A DNA stretch of 12,381 bases, taken from the NCBI GenBank assembly GCA_017353825.1, contig JAFMSC010000078.1, positions 1 through 12,381 on the forward strand, given 5' to 3'. The notes under the pieces are model-generated. The model searched no databases and had not been told where the DNA came from. It saw only the letters and a program-made list of their open reading frames with translations. Source of the DNA: Hyphomicrobiaceae bacterium (GTDB taxonomy: Bacteria > Pseudomonadota > Alphaproteobacteria > Rhizobiales > Hyphomicrobiaceae). How positions within the stretch are numbered: position 1 is the stretch's first letter; each line of letters begins with the position of its first letter. Shown piece after piece: positions 1 through 6,220 of the stretch. The position numbers were made by a program, and so were the translations under genes.

Positions 1-858
1 GACGTGCTGGCGGGCGTCAACGACAAGGTGATGGCCGGCGACCTCCTGGTACGGCTGGCGGACGAGGACCTGGTGGCCCGCGTCAACGCGGCCCGCGCCG
101 AGGTTGCCGTGCGCAAGCGCGATCGTGACAACGAGAACGTCTCGAAGACCGCGCAGGAGCGCCGCAACGCCGAGGACAAGTTCGCGGATGCCGAGCGTCA
201 GCTCGCCTCGGCACGCGAGGACCTCGATCGCGTGCTGAAGGTCAAGCGCGACGGCGGGGCCGGCGGCGATATCGACAAGGCGCGCGATGCGGTAGCAAAG
301 GCCGGCGATCAAGTGGAGCAAACGCGCACCGCACTGCGCAGGGCGCAGGCCAACCACGATACGTCGGTGCCGACCCGCCTTGAGGCAGCGCTTACAGCGG
401 CGCGAGCTGAGCTGTCCCTGGCCGACGCGGCGCTGGAGCGTACGCGTCTCAGGGCGCCCTCCAACGGTACGGTGCTGCAGATGAATGCCAAGGTCGGCGA
501 GACGGTGGCACCGTCGCCGGAGAACCTGTTAGTCGTGTTGGGGGATGTCTCCTCGCTGCGCGTCAGGGCCGAGTTCGAAGAGCGCGACATCGGCAAGGTG
601 CGCGTGGGCCAAGAGGCGGTGGTGCGCTCCGACGCGTTCCCCGGCAGGGACTTCGAGGGCAGCGTATCCTCGCTGGCGCGCTCGCTCGGCCCGAGCAAGC
701 TCGGCCAGCGCGGGCCGCGCCGGCCCACCGATATCGACGTCCTGGAGGTGATCATCGACCTCAACGACCAGCCCCCGCTGCTTCCGGGGATGCGCGTCGA
801 CGTGTTCCTCAAGGCCGATGCCGCATTGGCCAGCGAGGACGCATTCAAGCGCACGTAA
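1..858 (+). CDS. HlyD/RND-type efflux periplasmic adaptor (membrane fusion protein), 5'-truncated
   Basis: The protein bridges an inner-membrane exporter (RND pump or DevB/MacB-like ABC exporter) to an outer-membrane channel. The reading frame is open from base 1, so the N-terminus (signal or anchor segment and first half of the lipoyl domain) lies outside the window; 285 residues remain. Residues 1-25 look like the end of the first half-lipoyl motif (V.AGD.LVRL). Residues about 28-148 are a long charged Ala/Arg/Glu/Asp-rich coiled-coil hairpin. The second half-lipoyl motif follows (RAPSNGTVLQMNAKVGETVA, about 151-170), then a beta-barrel domain with the typical late segment LPGMRVDVFLKA near residue 262. 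The exporter partner should lie upstream, off-window. The next gene starts 233 bp later behind its own putative promoter, so a shared transcript is unlikely. The GTG at 4-6 is internal, not the start. The family is clear; the transported substrate is unknown. Confidence 0.88.
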   Translation, partial: DVLAGVNDKVMAGDLLVRLADEDLVARVNAARAEVAVRKRDRDNENVSKTAQERRNAEDKFADAERQLASAREDLDRVLKVKRDGGAGGDIDKARDAVAKAGDQVEQTRTALRRAQANHDTSVPTRLEAALTAARAELSLADAALERTRLRAPSNGTVLQMNAKVGETVAPSPENLLVVLGDVSSLRVRAEFEERDIGKVRVGQEAVVRSDAFPGRDFEGSVSSLARSLGPSKLGQRGPRRPTDIDVLEVIIDLNDQPPLLPGMRVDVFLKADAALASEDAFKRT

Positions 859-999
859 GTGCGCGTGTCAGTCGCGTAGCGCGAGCCCCCCGTCCCCGCT
901 ACCTTCGGGCCATCAGCGAAAAGCAAACTGCCGCGTTGCGCCTCACGGCCGCCGCCGGCGCTCGCGCGCCCCAGCGCGGGGCCCGGTAAGACAAGGCCC

Positions 1000-1018
1000 G
1001 TCGAGCCCGGTGCTCGAC
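1000..1018. promoter_or_regulatory. Perfect 7-bp inverted repeat upstream of the ABC binding-protein gene
   Basis: GTCGAGC (1000-1006) and GCTCGAC (1012-1018) form a perfect inverted repeat with a 5-nt centre, followed directly by the palindrome CACGTG (1019-1024). It lies just upstream of the proposed -35 box at 1029, where an activator or repressor could bind. There is no T-run after it, so a Rho-independent terminator for the upstream gene is less likely. The regulatory role is inferred. Confidence 0.4.
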
Positions 1019-1028
1019 CACGTGCCGC

Positions 1029-1057
1029 TTGGCTTGGCGTAGGCCTGCGCATAGACT
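1029..1057 (+). promoter_or_regulatory. Candidate sigma-70 promoter for the ABC binding-protein gene
   Basis: TTGGCT (1029-1034, 4/6 to TTGACA) and TAGACT (1052-1057, 4/6 to TATAAT) are separated by exactly 17 bp. Transcription would start near 1064, about 28 nt before the ATG at 1092. The fit is modest in GC-rich DNA, but the spacing and position are right. Confidence 0.4.
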
Positions 1058-1069
1058 GTGGCAAAACAT

Positions 1070-1085
1070 GAGGAAGGGAGGAAGG
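1070..1085 (+). repeat. Duplicated Shine-Dalgarno, GAGGAAGG x2
   Basis: GAGGAAGG occurs twice head to tail (1070-1077 and 1078-1085), a perfect 8-bp tandem repeat. The second copy lies 6 nt before the ATG at 1092, an ideal ribosome-binding distance, and decides the choice of start over the upstream ATGs at 1029 and 1068. Confidence 0.7.
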
Positions 1086-1091
1086 GACCCG

Positions 1092-2348
1092 ATGTACCAA
1101 CTGTCTGCAGTCCGCGCCTTGGCGGGCGCTGTGGCCGCGGCCGCGGCGCTCTGGCTCGCACCCCAGCCAGCCGCGGCCCAGGAGCTCAAGATCGGCTTCA
1201 GCATGGCGATGACCGGCGGGCTCGGGCCCAACGGCAAGTCGGCGCTGCTCGCCCAGAAGATCTGGGAGGAGGACGTGAACGCCAAGGGCGGCCTACTCGG
1301 ACGCCCCGTCAAGCTCATCTACTACGACGACCAGAGCAACCCATCCACGGTGCCTGGCATTTACACGAAGCTGCTCGACGTGGACAAGGTGGACCTCGTC
1401 GTCGGCGGCTATGCCACGGCCATGCTGGCGCCGGCGATGCCGGTGATGATGCAGAGGAAGAAGCTGTTCATCGGCCTCCTCGGCCTCGGTGTGAACAGCG
1501 AGTTCAACTACCCCAACTACTTCGTGATGATACCTTCTGGGCCGAACCCGAAGCCCTCTTTCACCAAGGGCTTCTTTGACCTCGCGCTGGCGCAGAACCC
1601 CAAGCCGACGAGCGTGGCCATCGTCGCCGCCGACCAGGAGTTCTCCAGGAACGCCTCGGACGGCGCGCGCGAGAACGCCCAGAAGGCGGGCCTCAAGATC
1701 GTCTACGACAAGACCTACCCGCCGGCCACCCAGGACTTTGCCCCGATCGTGCGGGCCATCCAGGCCACCAACCCGGATATCCTGGTGATCTGCTCCTACC
1801 CGCCGGATTCGGTGGGCATGGTCCGCGCCATCAACGAGGTCGGTTTCAAGCCCAAGATCGTGGGCGGCGCCATGGTCGGCCCCCAGAACACGGCCATGAA
1901 GGCGCAACTGGGGCCCCTGCTCAACGGCTTCACCACCTACGACTTCTGGTTGCCGGTGCCGAAAATGGACTTCCCCGGCGTGACGGATCTCATGAAAAAG
2001 TACCAGGCGCGGGCGGCCGCCGAGGGTGTCGATCCGCTGGGCTACTACATGGCGCCCCAGGCTTACGCGCAGATGCAGGTGCTGGAGCAGGCGGTAGCGG
2101 CCACCAAGACCACGGACGACCAGAAGCTCGCCGACTACATCCGCGCCAATACCTTCAAGACCGTGCTGGGCGATGTCAAATTCGGCAAAGGCGGCGAGTG
2201 GGCCCAATCGCGCGTGCTGCAGGTCCAGTTCCGCAACATCAAAAACAACGACCCGATGCAGTTCAAGGGCGTGGACACCCAGGTGGTGGTGTCACCTCCG
2301 GAGTATGCCTCGGGCAGCCTGGTCTATCCCTACGAGAAGGGAAGGTAA
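1092..2348 (+). CDS. ABC transporter periplasmic substrate-binding protein, branched-chain amino acid/amide (HAAT, LivK-like) family
   Basis: This 418-aa protein should capture a small amino-acid-like, amide or aromatic carboxylate ligand in the periplasm and deliver it to the LivHM-type permease. Residues 1-29 form a Sec signal peptide: a short N-region, an Ala-rich core, and likely cleavage at AAA|QE. The mature protein starts ELKIGFSMAMTGG, the classic type-I periplasmic fold entry of this family, followed by GLLGRPVKLIYYDDQSNP (about 67-84) and the DLVVGGYATA segment (about 101-110). The start at 1092 is chosen because of the adjacent SD and signal peptide; the frame opens at 1029 but the extra 21 residues precede the signal peptide. 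The gene is convergent with the livHMGF-like operon (livF ends at 2506), so the binding protein has its own promoter. Pairing with that operon is inferred from proximity, since the operon has no binding protein of its own in the window. Confidence 0.9.
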   Translation: MYQLSAVRALAGAVAAAAALWLAPQPAAAQELKIGFSMAMTGGLGPNGKSALLAQKIWEEDVNAKGGLLGRPVKLIYYDDQSNPSTVPGIYTKLLDVDKVDLVVGGYATAMLAPAMPVMMQRKKLFIGLLGLGVNSEFNYPNYFVMIPSGPNPKPSFTKGFFDLALAQNPKPTSVAIVAADQEFSRNASDGARENAQKAGLKIVYDKTYPPATQDFAPIVRAIQATNPDILVICSYPPDSVGMVRAINEVGFKPKIVGGAMVGPQNTAMKAQLGPLLNGFTTYDFWLPVPKMDFPGVTDLMKKYQARAAAEGVDPLGYYMAPQAYAQMQVLEQAVAATKTTDDQKLADYIRANTFKTVLGDVKFGKGGEWAQSRVLQVQFRNIKNNDPMQFKGVDTQVVVSPPEYASGSLVYPYEKGR

Positions 2349-2365
2349 GCCGCACGCCCTTTTTT
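2337..2365 (+). terminator. Weak candidate terminator at the stop of the ABC binding-protein gene
   Basis: AAGGG (2337-2341) can pair with CCCTT (2357-2361), extendable by a G-T and an A-T pair, and six Ts lie at 2360-2365. The stem is short, the loop is 15 nt, and the structure overlaps the stop codon, so efficiency is doubtful. Confidence 0.25.
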
Positions 2366-2374
2366 CTGCACCTG

Positions 2375-2394
2375 GGTCTAAGGTGGTCTAGGGT
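2375..2394. repeat. 10-bp tandem direct repeat in the convergent junction
   Basis: GGTCTAAGGT (2375-2384) is followed directly by GGTCTAGGGT (2385-2394), matching at nine of ten positions. It abuts the palindromic element that starts at 2391. Confidence 0.6.
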
Positions 2395-2477
2395 GAGGGG
2401 CAGCCTCAATCTGAGGGCGGCGGGCCGTGGTGCCCTCACCCCGCGCCTCTCCTTGCGCTGATGGAGCCTGGGAGAGG
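2391..2477. repeat. Compound palindromic (REP-like) element between convergent genes
   Basis: Three nested or adjacent inverted repeats fill this junction. GGGTGAGGG (2391-2399) pairs perfectly with CCCTCACCC (2433-2441). Inside that loop CCTCA (2404-2408) pairs with TGAGG (2412-2416). Immediately after, CCTCTCC (2446-2452) pairs with GGAGAGG (2471-2477). The order CCCTCACCC-CCTCTCC-GGAGAGG recalls intergenic palindromes widespread in GC-rich proteobacteria, here in a degenerate form. It could act as a bidirectional terminator or transcript stabiliser between the convergent genes. No T-run follows, so Rho-independent termination is not evident. Confidence 0.5.
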
Positions 2478-2505
2478 TCGCAGACGCGCGGGGAGCGGGA
2501 GTACC

Positions 2506-3237
2506 TCACAGCCCCAAATAGAACTTCTTGATCAAGTCGTTGTTGTTGAGCTCGTCGGCCGAGCGGCCCTCGACGGCGATCCTGCCGTGCACGATAACAT
2601 AGCCGCGGTCGGCGATGCGCACCGCCTGGGTGAAGTTCTGCTCCGCCATCAGCACTGTGAGCTGGTACTTGTCCTTCAGCTCCTTGATAGCGTCGATGGT
2701 GCGTGCCACCAGGATCGGCGCCAGCCCAACCGAGGGCTCATCTACCAGTAGGATCTTGGGCGCCAGCATGAGCGCACGACCCAAGGCCAGCATCTGCTGC
2801 TCGCCGCCAGACAGGCTGCCCGCGAGCTGACCACGCCGCTCGGCAAGCTGCGGGAAAACGGAGAAGCAGGTGTCGAGGTTGCGACCCATCTGCTCTCGCG
2901 CCGAGCGGCGGTAGGCGCCGAGCAGCAGGTTTTCCTCCACGGTGAGCTTGGGAAACAGCCGTCGTCCCTCCGGCACCAGGGCGATGCCAAGGTCCACGAT
3001 CTCTTCGGTAGAGAGCCGCGTCAGGTCGTGGCGCCCGCCGTCGATGTCGGCAACGATGCGCCCGGCGCTCGGCCGAACCAGCCCCAAGATGCACTTCATG
3101 AGGGTGCTCTTGCCGTTGCCGTTGGTGCCAAGCAACACCACGGTCTCGGCCGGGGCCGCGCTGATCGTCACGTCCTCGATCACACGCACGGCGCCGTAGC
3201 CGGCGTGCAGCCCTTCGATGGCAATGCTACTGCCCAA
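2506..3237 (-). CDS. livF: Branched-chain amino acid-type ABC transporter ATP-binding protein LivF
   Basis: The 243-aa cytoplasmic ATPase powers the LivHM-like permease together with LivG. Walker A is GTNGNGKST (37-45), the signature is LSGGEQ (142-147), and Walker B is ILLVDE (162-167) with the D-loop SVGLAP after it. The Q-loop position carries the PEGR sequence (89-92), and the switch-histidine position reads EQN (199-201). Both substitutions are characteristic of LivF rather than signs of decay. Length is normal. The start is a TTG at 3237; no ATG lies upstream of the first conserved strand (IAIEGLHAGYG), so TTG is the best choice. It overlaps the livG stop (3229-3227) by 11 bp, suggesting translational coupling. 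It is the last gene of the minus-strand operon and ends convergent with the binding-protein gene. Confidence 0.9.
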   Translation of the reverse strand: MGSSIAIEGLHAGYGAVRVIEDVTISAAPAETVVLLGTNGNGKSTLMKCILGLVRPSAGRIVADIDGGRHDLTRLSTEEIVDLGIALVPEGRRLFPKLTVEENLLLGAYRRSAREQMGRNLDTCFSVFPQLAERRGQLAGSLSGGEQQMLALGRALMLAPKILLVDEPSVGLAPILVARTIDAIKELKDKYQLTVLMAEQNFTQAVRIADRGYVIVHGRIAVEGRSADELNNNDLIKKFYLGL

Positions 3238-3976
3238 GGTAGGCGCTCACGACTTGGGGGTTGTTGACGACCTCGTCCGGCTTGCCGTCGGCGATCTTGC
3301 GGCCCGAGACGAGAACGGCGAGGCGCTGCGAAAAGCTCATCACCGCGCGCATGATGTGCTCGATCAGTATCACGGTGATGCCCTCATCCTTGTTGAGGCG
3401 CAGCAGCAGCTGCACGATGTCCTCAACCTCGGAATGCGACAGGCCGGCCATGGCCTCGTCCGCGATCAGGAGCTTGGGCTCGGAGGCTACGGCGCGGGCG
3501 AGCTCCAGCTTGCGCATGTCGACCTGGCTCAAGTCGCGCGGCGAGCGCTCGGCGAGGTGCTCCAGGCCCACCAGCGCGAGCAGCTCAACGCAGCGACGTC
3601 CCAGGTCGATGTGGGAGTGCACGAGCCCGGTGCGCTGGCGGACGGTGTAGAGCAGTGGAACACGGATGTTATCGGCCACCGTCATGCTGGCGAACGGCCT
3701 GGGCAGCTGGAAGCTGCGGGCCAAGCCCAAGTGCGTGCGCTTGTGCGCAGGCGCGCCGTTGAGCGCGTGACCGTTGAAGTGCACGGTACCGGTCTCGTTC
3801 TGCAACGTGCCGCATATGCAGTTGACGAGCGTGCTCTTTCCCGAGCCGTTGGGTCCAATGAGCCCAAGGCGCTCGCCCTGACCCACGTCGAGGTCGATGT
3901 CGTCGAGGGCGACGAAGCCGCCGAAGCGCTTCGACAGACCTTTGACCTGGAGGATTGGGGCGCTCGCGGTGTTCAT
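3227..3976 (-). CDS. livG: Branched-chain amino acid-type ABC transporter ATP-binding protein LivG
   Basis: The 249-aa ATPase partners LivF. Walker A is GPNGSGKST (41-49), the Q-loop glutamine is in RSFQLPRPF (Q90), Walker B is LLIADE (169-174), and the switch histidine is H207 (LIEH). The LivG-specific insertion between Q-loop and signature is present. The ABC signature is unusual: LSQVD (149-153) replaces LSGGQ/LSYGQ, and the residue after Walker B is Ala (DEAMAGL) instead of Pro. Related LivG subfamilies with DE[VA]MAGL exist as far as I recall, so I read this as a functional variant, not a pseudogene. The ATG at 3976 is chosen because homology starts there (ILQVKGLSKRFGG); the frame stays open further upstream but overlaps livM. 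The start is 14 bp after the livM stop. A strong SD is not visible. Confidence 0.9.
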   Translation of the reverse strand: MNTASAPILQVKGLSKRFGGFVALDDIDLDVGQGERLGLIGPNGSGKSTLVNCICGTLQNETGTVHFNGHALNGAPAHKRTHLGLARSFQLPRPFASMTVADNIRVPLLYTVRQRTGLVHSHIDLGRRCVELLALVGLEHLAERSPRDLSQVDMRKLELARAVASEPKLLIADEAMAGLSHSEVEDIVQLLLRLNKDEGITVILIEHIMRAVMSFSQRLAVLVSGRKIADGKPDEVVNNPQVVSAYLGQ

Positions 3977-3990
3977 GACCTGGCTCACGG

Positions 3991-5028
3991 CTATTGGGGC
4001 GACTTGAGCTTCTTCTTCTTGGGCCGCCGCCAGTTCTCGACCAGACCCACGATGCCCCTGGGCGCGACGATGACAAAGCCCACCAGCAGCACGCCGACGA
4101 TCAGCAGGCTCGCCTCTGAACGGAAGGTGACGGTGGCGATCTGCTGCAGGCTGCCGAGCACGAGAGCACCCACCAGCGGGCCGGCCCAGGTGGTGGTGCC
4201 GCCGATCATCGGCATGGCAATGGCGTTGACGGCGTAGGGCAGACCGAAGGCATTGGCTGGCTCGACGTAGCCCACATAATAGGGAAACGGCGCCCCCGCC
4301 ATGCCCATCAACGCTCCGGAGAGTGCCGTGGCGGCGAGCTTGAGGCGCAGCGTGGGCACGCCTGAGGCCTCCGCAGCGGGCTCGTCGTCGCGGATCGCGG
4401 CGAGGCCAAGCCCCATGCGCGAGCGCTCGATGGTGCGGGCCACCCACAGCGCGAACACGGCGAGCAGCATCATCGCCAGGAACAGGTACTGGATGTAGGC
4501 GAGCGACACCGGGCCAATTTCGGCTGCGTCGGGCCTGATGATATAGGCGCCGCGCGAACCGCCCACGTAGTCCCAGTTCACCACGATGGTCTGCAGCACC
4601 ACGGCCATGGCCAATGTGGCGATGGCGAAAAACACCCCGCGCAGGCGCAGCGTGAGGTAGCCCATGCCAAAGCCGACCAAGCCCGATACGATCCCGCCCA
4701 GCAGGATGAGCGTCGGCAGCGAGAGCGGCAGTAGGGTGCCCAGCACCTCGAACGGTGTATCGGACAAATAGCGCCCGGGATTGGCGCCCAGCTTGTGAAG
4801 GGCCACCGTGGTGTAGGCGCCTATGGCGAAGAACGCCGCGGAGCCGAAGTTGACGTAGCCGCAGTAGCCGCCGAGGATGTTCCAGGCCGTGGCCAGCACC
4901 ACGTACTGCAGCACCACGTAACCAGCGAACAGCAGGTAGTCCCCATAGGTGGTGCGCACCAATAGCGCCGCGGCGAACACGGCGGCGGCCACGATCAGCG
5001 CGACGATAAGGAAGACCCAGGAGCGCAT
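3991..5028 (-). CDS. livM: Branched-chain amino acid-type ABC transporter permease LivM
   Basis: This 345-aa polytopic inner-membrane protein forms the translocation path with LivH. The N-terminus MRSWVFLIVALIVAAAVFAA is a hydrophobic helix. The family motif NILGGYCGYVNFGSAAFFAIGAY follows, and the cytoplasmic coupling (EAA-like) loop is RSRMGLGLAAIRDDEPAAEA, with GGTTTWAGPLVGA near the C-terminal helices. The C-terminus is a lysine-rich cytoplasmic tail (RRPKKKKLKSPQ). The ATG at 5028 is favoured by an AGGAG SD that overlaps the livH stop codon (TAGGAG), with 13 bp between the genes. The frame remains open upstream to 5424, but that part overlaps livH and has no membrane-protein character. 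Length fits the family (about 320-350 aa without large insertions). Confidence 0.92.
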   Translation of the reverse strand: MRSWVFLIVALIVAAAVFAAALLVRTTYGDYLLFAGYVVLQYVVLATAWNILGGYCGYVNFGSAAFFAIGAYTTVALHKLGANPGRYLSDTPFEVLGTLLPLSLPTLILLGGIVSGLVGFGMGYLTLRLRGVFFAIATLAMAVVLQTIVVNWDYVGGSRGAYIIRPDAAEIGPVSLAYIQYLFLAMMLLAVFALWVARTIERSRMGLGLAAIRDDEPAAEASGVPTLRLKLAATALSGALMGMAGAPFPYYVGYVEPANAFGLPYAVNAIAMPMIGGTTTWAGPLVGALVLGSLQQIATVTFRSEASLLIVGVLLVGFVIVAPRGIVGLVENWRRPKKKKLKSPQ

Positions 5029-5041
5029 GGGCGGGCGTCTC

Positions 5042-5911
5042 CTAGCGTCCCAGGAGGCCGGCGGGGCGCACCGCCAGCGTGACGAGCAGGAAGCCAAAGG
5101 CGACGGCGGGCGCCCACGAGGGCCCATAGAACGTGGCCGTAAAGCTCTCCAGGATGCCGAGCAACATGGCGGCAATGACGGTGCCCGGCAGGCTACCCAT
5201 GCCGCCCAACACGCAGATGGCGAACACACGCCCGATGTACTCGCGCCCCACCGACGGCTCCACCGGCTGGATGATGATGAGAAAGGCGCCGGCCAGTGCC
5301 GCCGTTGCGATGGAGATGCCGAAGGCGATGCGCTTGATGCGGATCGGGTCGACCGACAAGAGCCGCAGCGCCTGCTGGTCCTGGGCCACCGCCATGATCG
5401 CCCGGCCGATGAAGGTGCGCGCAAGGAACAGCTGCAGACCGGTAACCAGCAGCAGGGAGACGACGCACGGTATCAGCATGCGCAGGGGAAAATCGACGAA
5501 GCCGATCCGCCACGTCGGGCCGATATAGGGTGCCTGCACGTAACGATAGTCGACACCGAAGGTTAAGATCAACACCACCTCGGTAATGAACAGGAGGCCG
5601 AAGAAGAAGGCGAGGCCCCGCAGCGCCTCCTCGCCGCGCTTCTCAAACGAGAGGTAGAACACCTGATAGACCACCTGGCCCATGAGGTAGAAGGCCGGCA
5701 ACACGACGACGGCGGTGAGGATCGGGTCAAGGCCCAGCGCGTCGTTGACGATGTAGGCGATGTAGGAGCCGACGATGATGAAGGCCGGGTGTGCGATGTT
5801 GACCACGTCGAGCATGCCGAACGAGATCGAGATCCCGACCGTTACCGCGGCGTAGAAGCCGCCGAGCAGGAGGCCGGCAACGATGGCGTTGAGAAGGAGA
5901 TCGAGGCTCAT
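5042..5911 (-). CDS. livH: Branched-chain amino acid-type ABC transporter permease LivH
   Basis: The 289-aa inner-membrane permease is the first gene of the minus-strand operon H-M-G-F. Its start MSLDLLLNAIVAGLLLGGFY and the motif SFGMLDVVNIAHPAFIIVGS (about 30-49) are hallmark LivH sequences. The EAA-like loop is TFIGRAIMAVAQDQQALRLL, and GGMGSLPGTVIAAMLLGILE follows near the C-terminus. About eight hydrophobic helices are visible. The ATG at 5911 is followed by A, making ATGA with the TGA of a short upstream frame. No good SD sits within 15 nt upstream of the ATG; an AAGGAAGG lies roughly 75-80 nt away, too far to serve this start. It is divergent from the hydroxylase gene at 6221. Confidence 0.92.
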   Translation of the reverse strand: MSLDLLLNAIVAGLLLGGFYAAVTVGISISFGMLDVVNIAHPAFIIVGSYIAYIVNDALGLDPILTAVVVLPAFYLMGQVVYQVFYLSFEKRGEEALRGLAFFFGLLFITEVVLILTFGVDYRYVQAPYIGPTWRIGFVDFPLRMLIPCVVSLLLVTGLQLFLARTFIGRAIMAVAQDQQALRLLSVDPIRIKRIAFGISIATAALAGAFLIIIQPVEPSVGREYIGRVFAICVLGGMGSLPGTVIAAMLLGILESFTATFYGPSWAPAVAFGFLLVTLAVRPAGLLGR

Positions 5912-6220
5912 GGACGCGCGGACCGCGCAACGCTGAAGCCCGGCGCGCGCCGCCGGTGCGCCTGCGTCTCAACCCGCCTGGGCGCACCTTCCTTCGATGT
6001 CGTGGCGGGTATCACTGTTGCCTCCCCGATCGCTGCGGCTTCTGGCGGCGCGCTTTGGGTTATGCTCTCTGCCGGCCATTGTGCAGCAAGGCTGGCGGCT
6101 TGGCTATCCCGCATCGCATCAGCCATAACATCACCATGACATCAGCATGGGGGGCCGATTGAGGAACAAGGCTCGACACATGGACGAACTGAGGAGCGGC
6201 TGCAAGCCCGCCCGCCGACC
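5912..6220. other. Divergent intergenic region (309 bp) between livH and the hydroxylase gene
   Basis: This stretch must hold the promoters of both the livHMGF-like operon and the monooxygenase gene. I find no convincing -35/-10 pair on either strand. The visible structure is an 11-bp tandem repeat at 6128-6149. The sequence around 6110-6150 is notably less GC-rich than its surroundings, as expected for a regulatory segment. GAGGAG at 6191-6196 is SD-like but lies about 25 nt before the hydroxylase ATG, too far for normal use. Confidence 0.5.
6128..6149. repeat. 11-bp tandem direct repeat in the divergent promoter region
   Basis: ACATCACCATG (6128-6138) and ACATCAGCATG (6139-6149) are adjacent and differ at one base. 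An 11-bp period is about one helical turn, so both copies face the same side of the DNA, as expected for side-by-side binding of a regulator. Function is inferred. Confidence 0.55.

Noticed and set aside
3218..4237. A 339-codon plus-strand open frame opposite livG and livM
   Set aside because: It mirrors livG and the 3' end of livM; the composition (Val/Asp/His/Arg-rich) is that of an antisense shadow and no motif is recognisable.
3227..4447. An extended livG of 406 residues starting at 4447
   Set aside because: The first 157 residues overlap livM in another frame and lack any ABC-domain similarity; the ATPase domain starts at the ATG at 3976.
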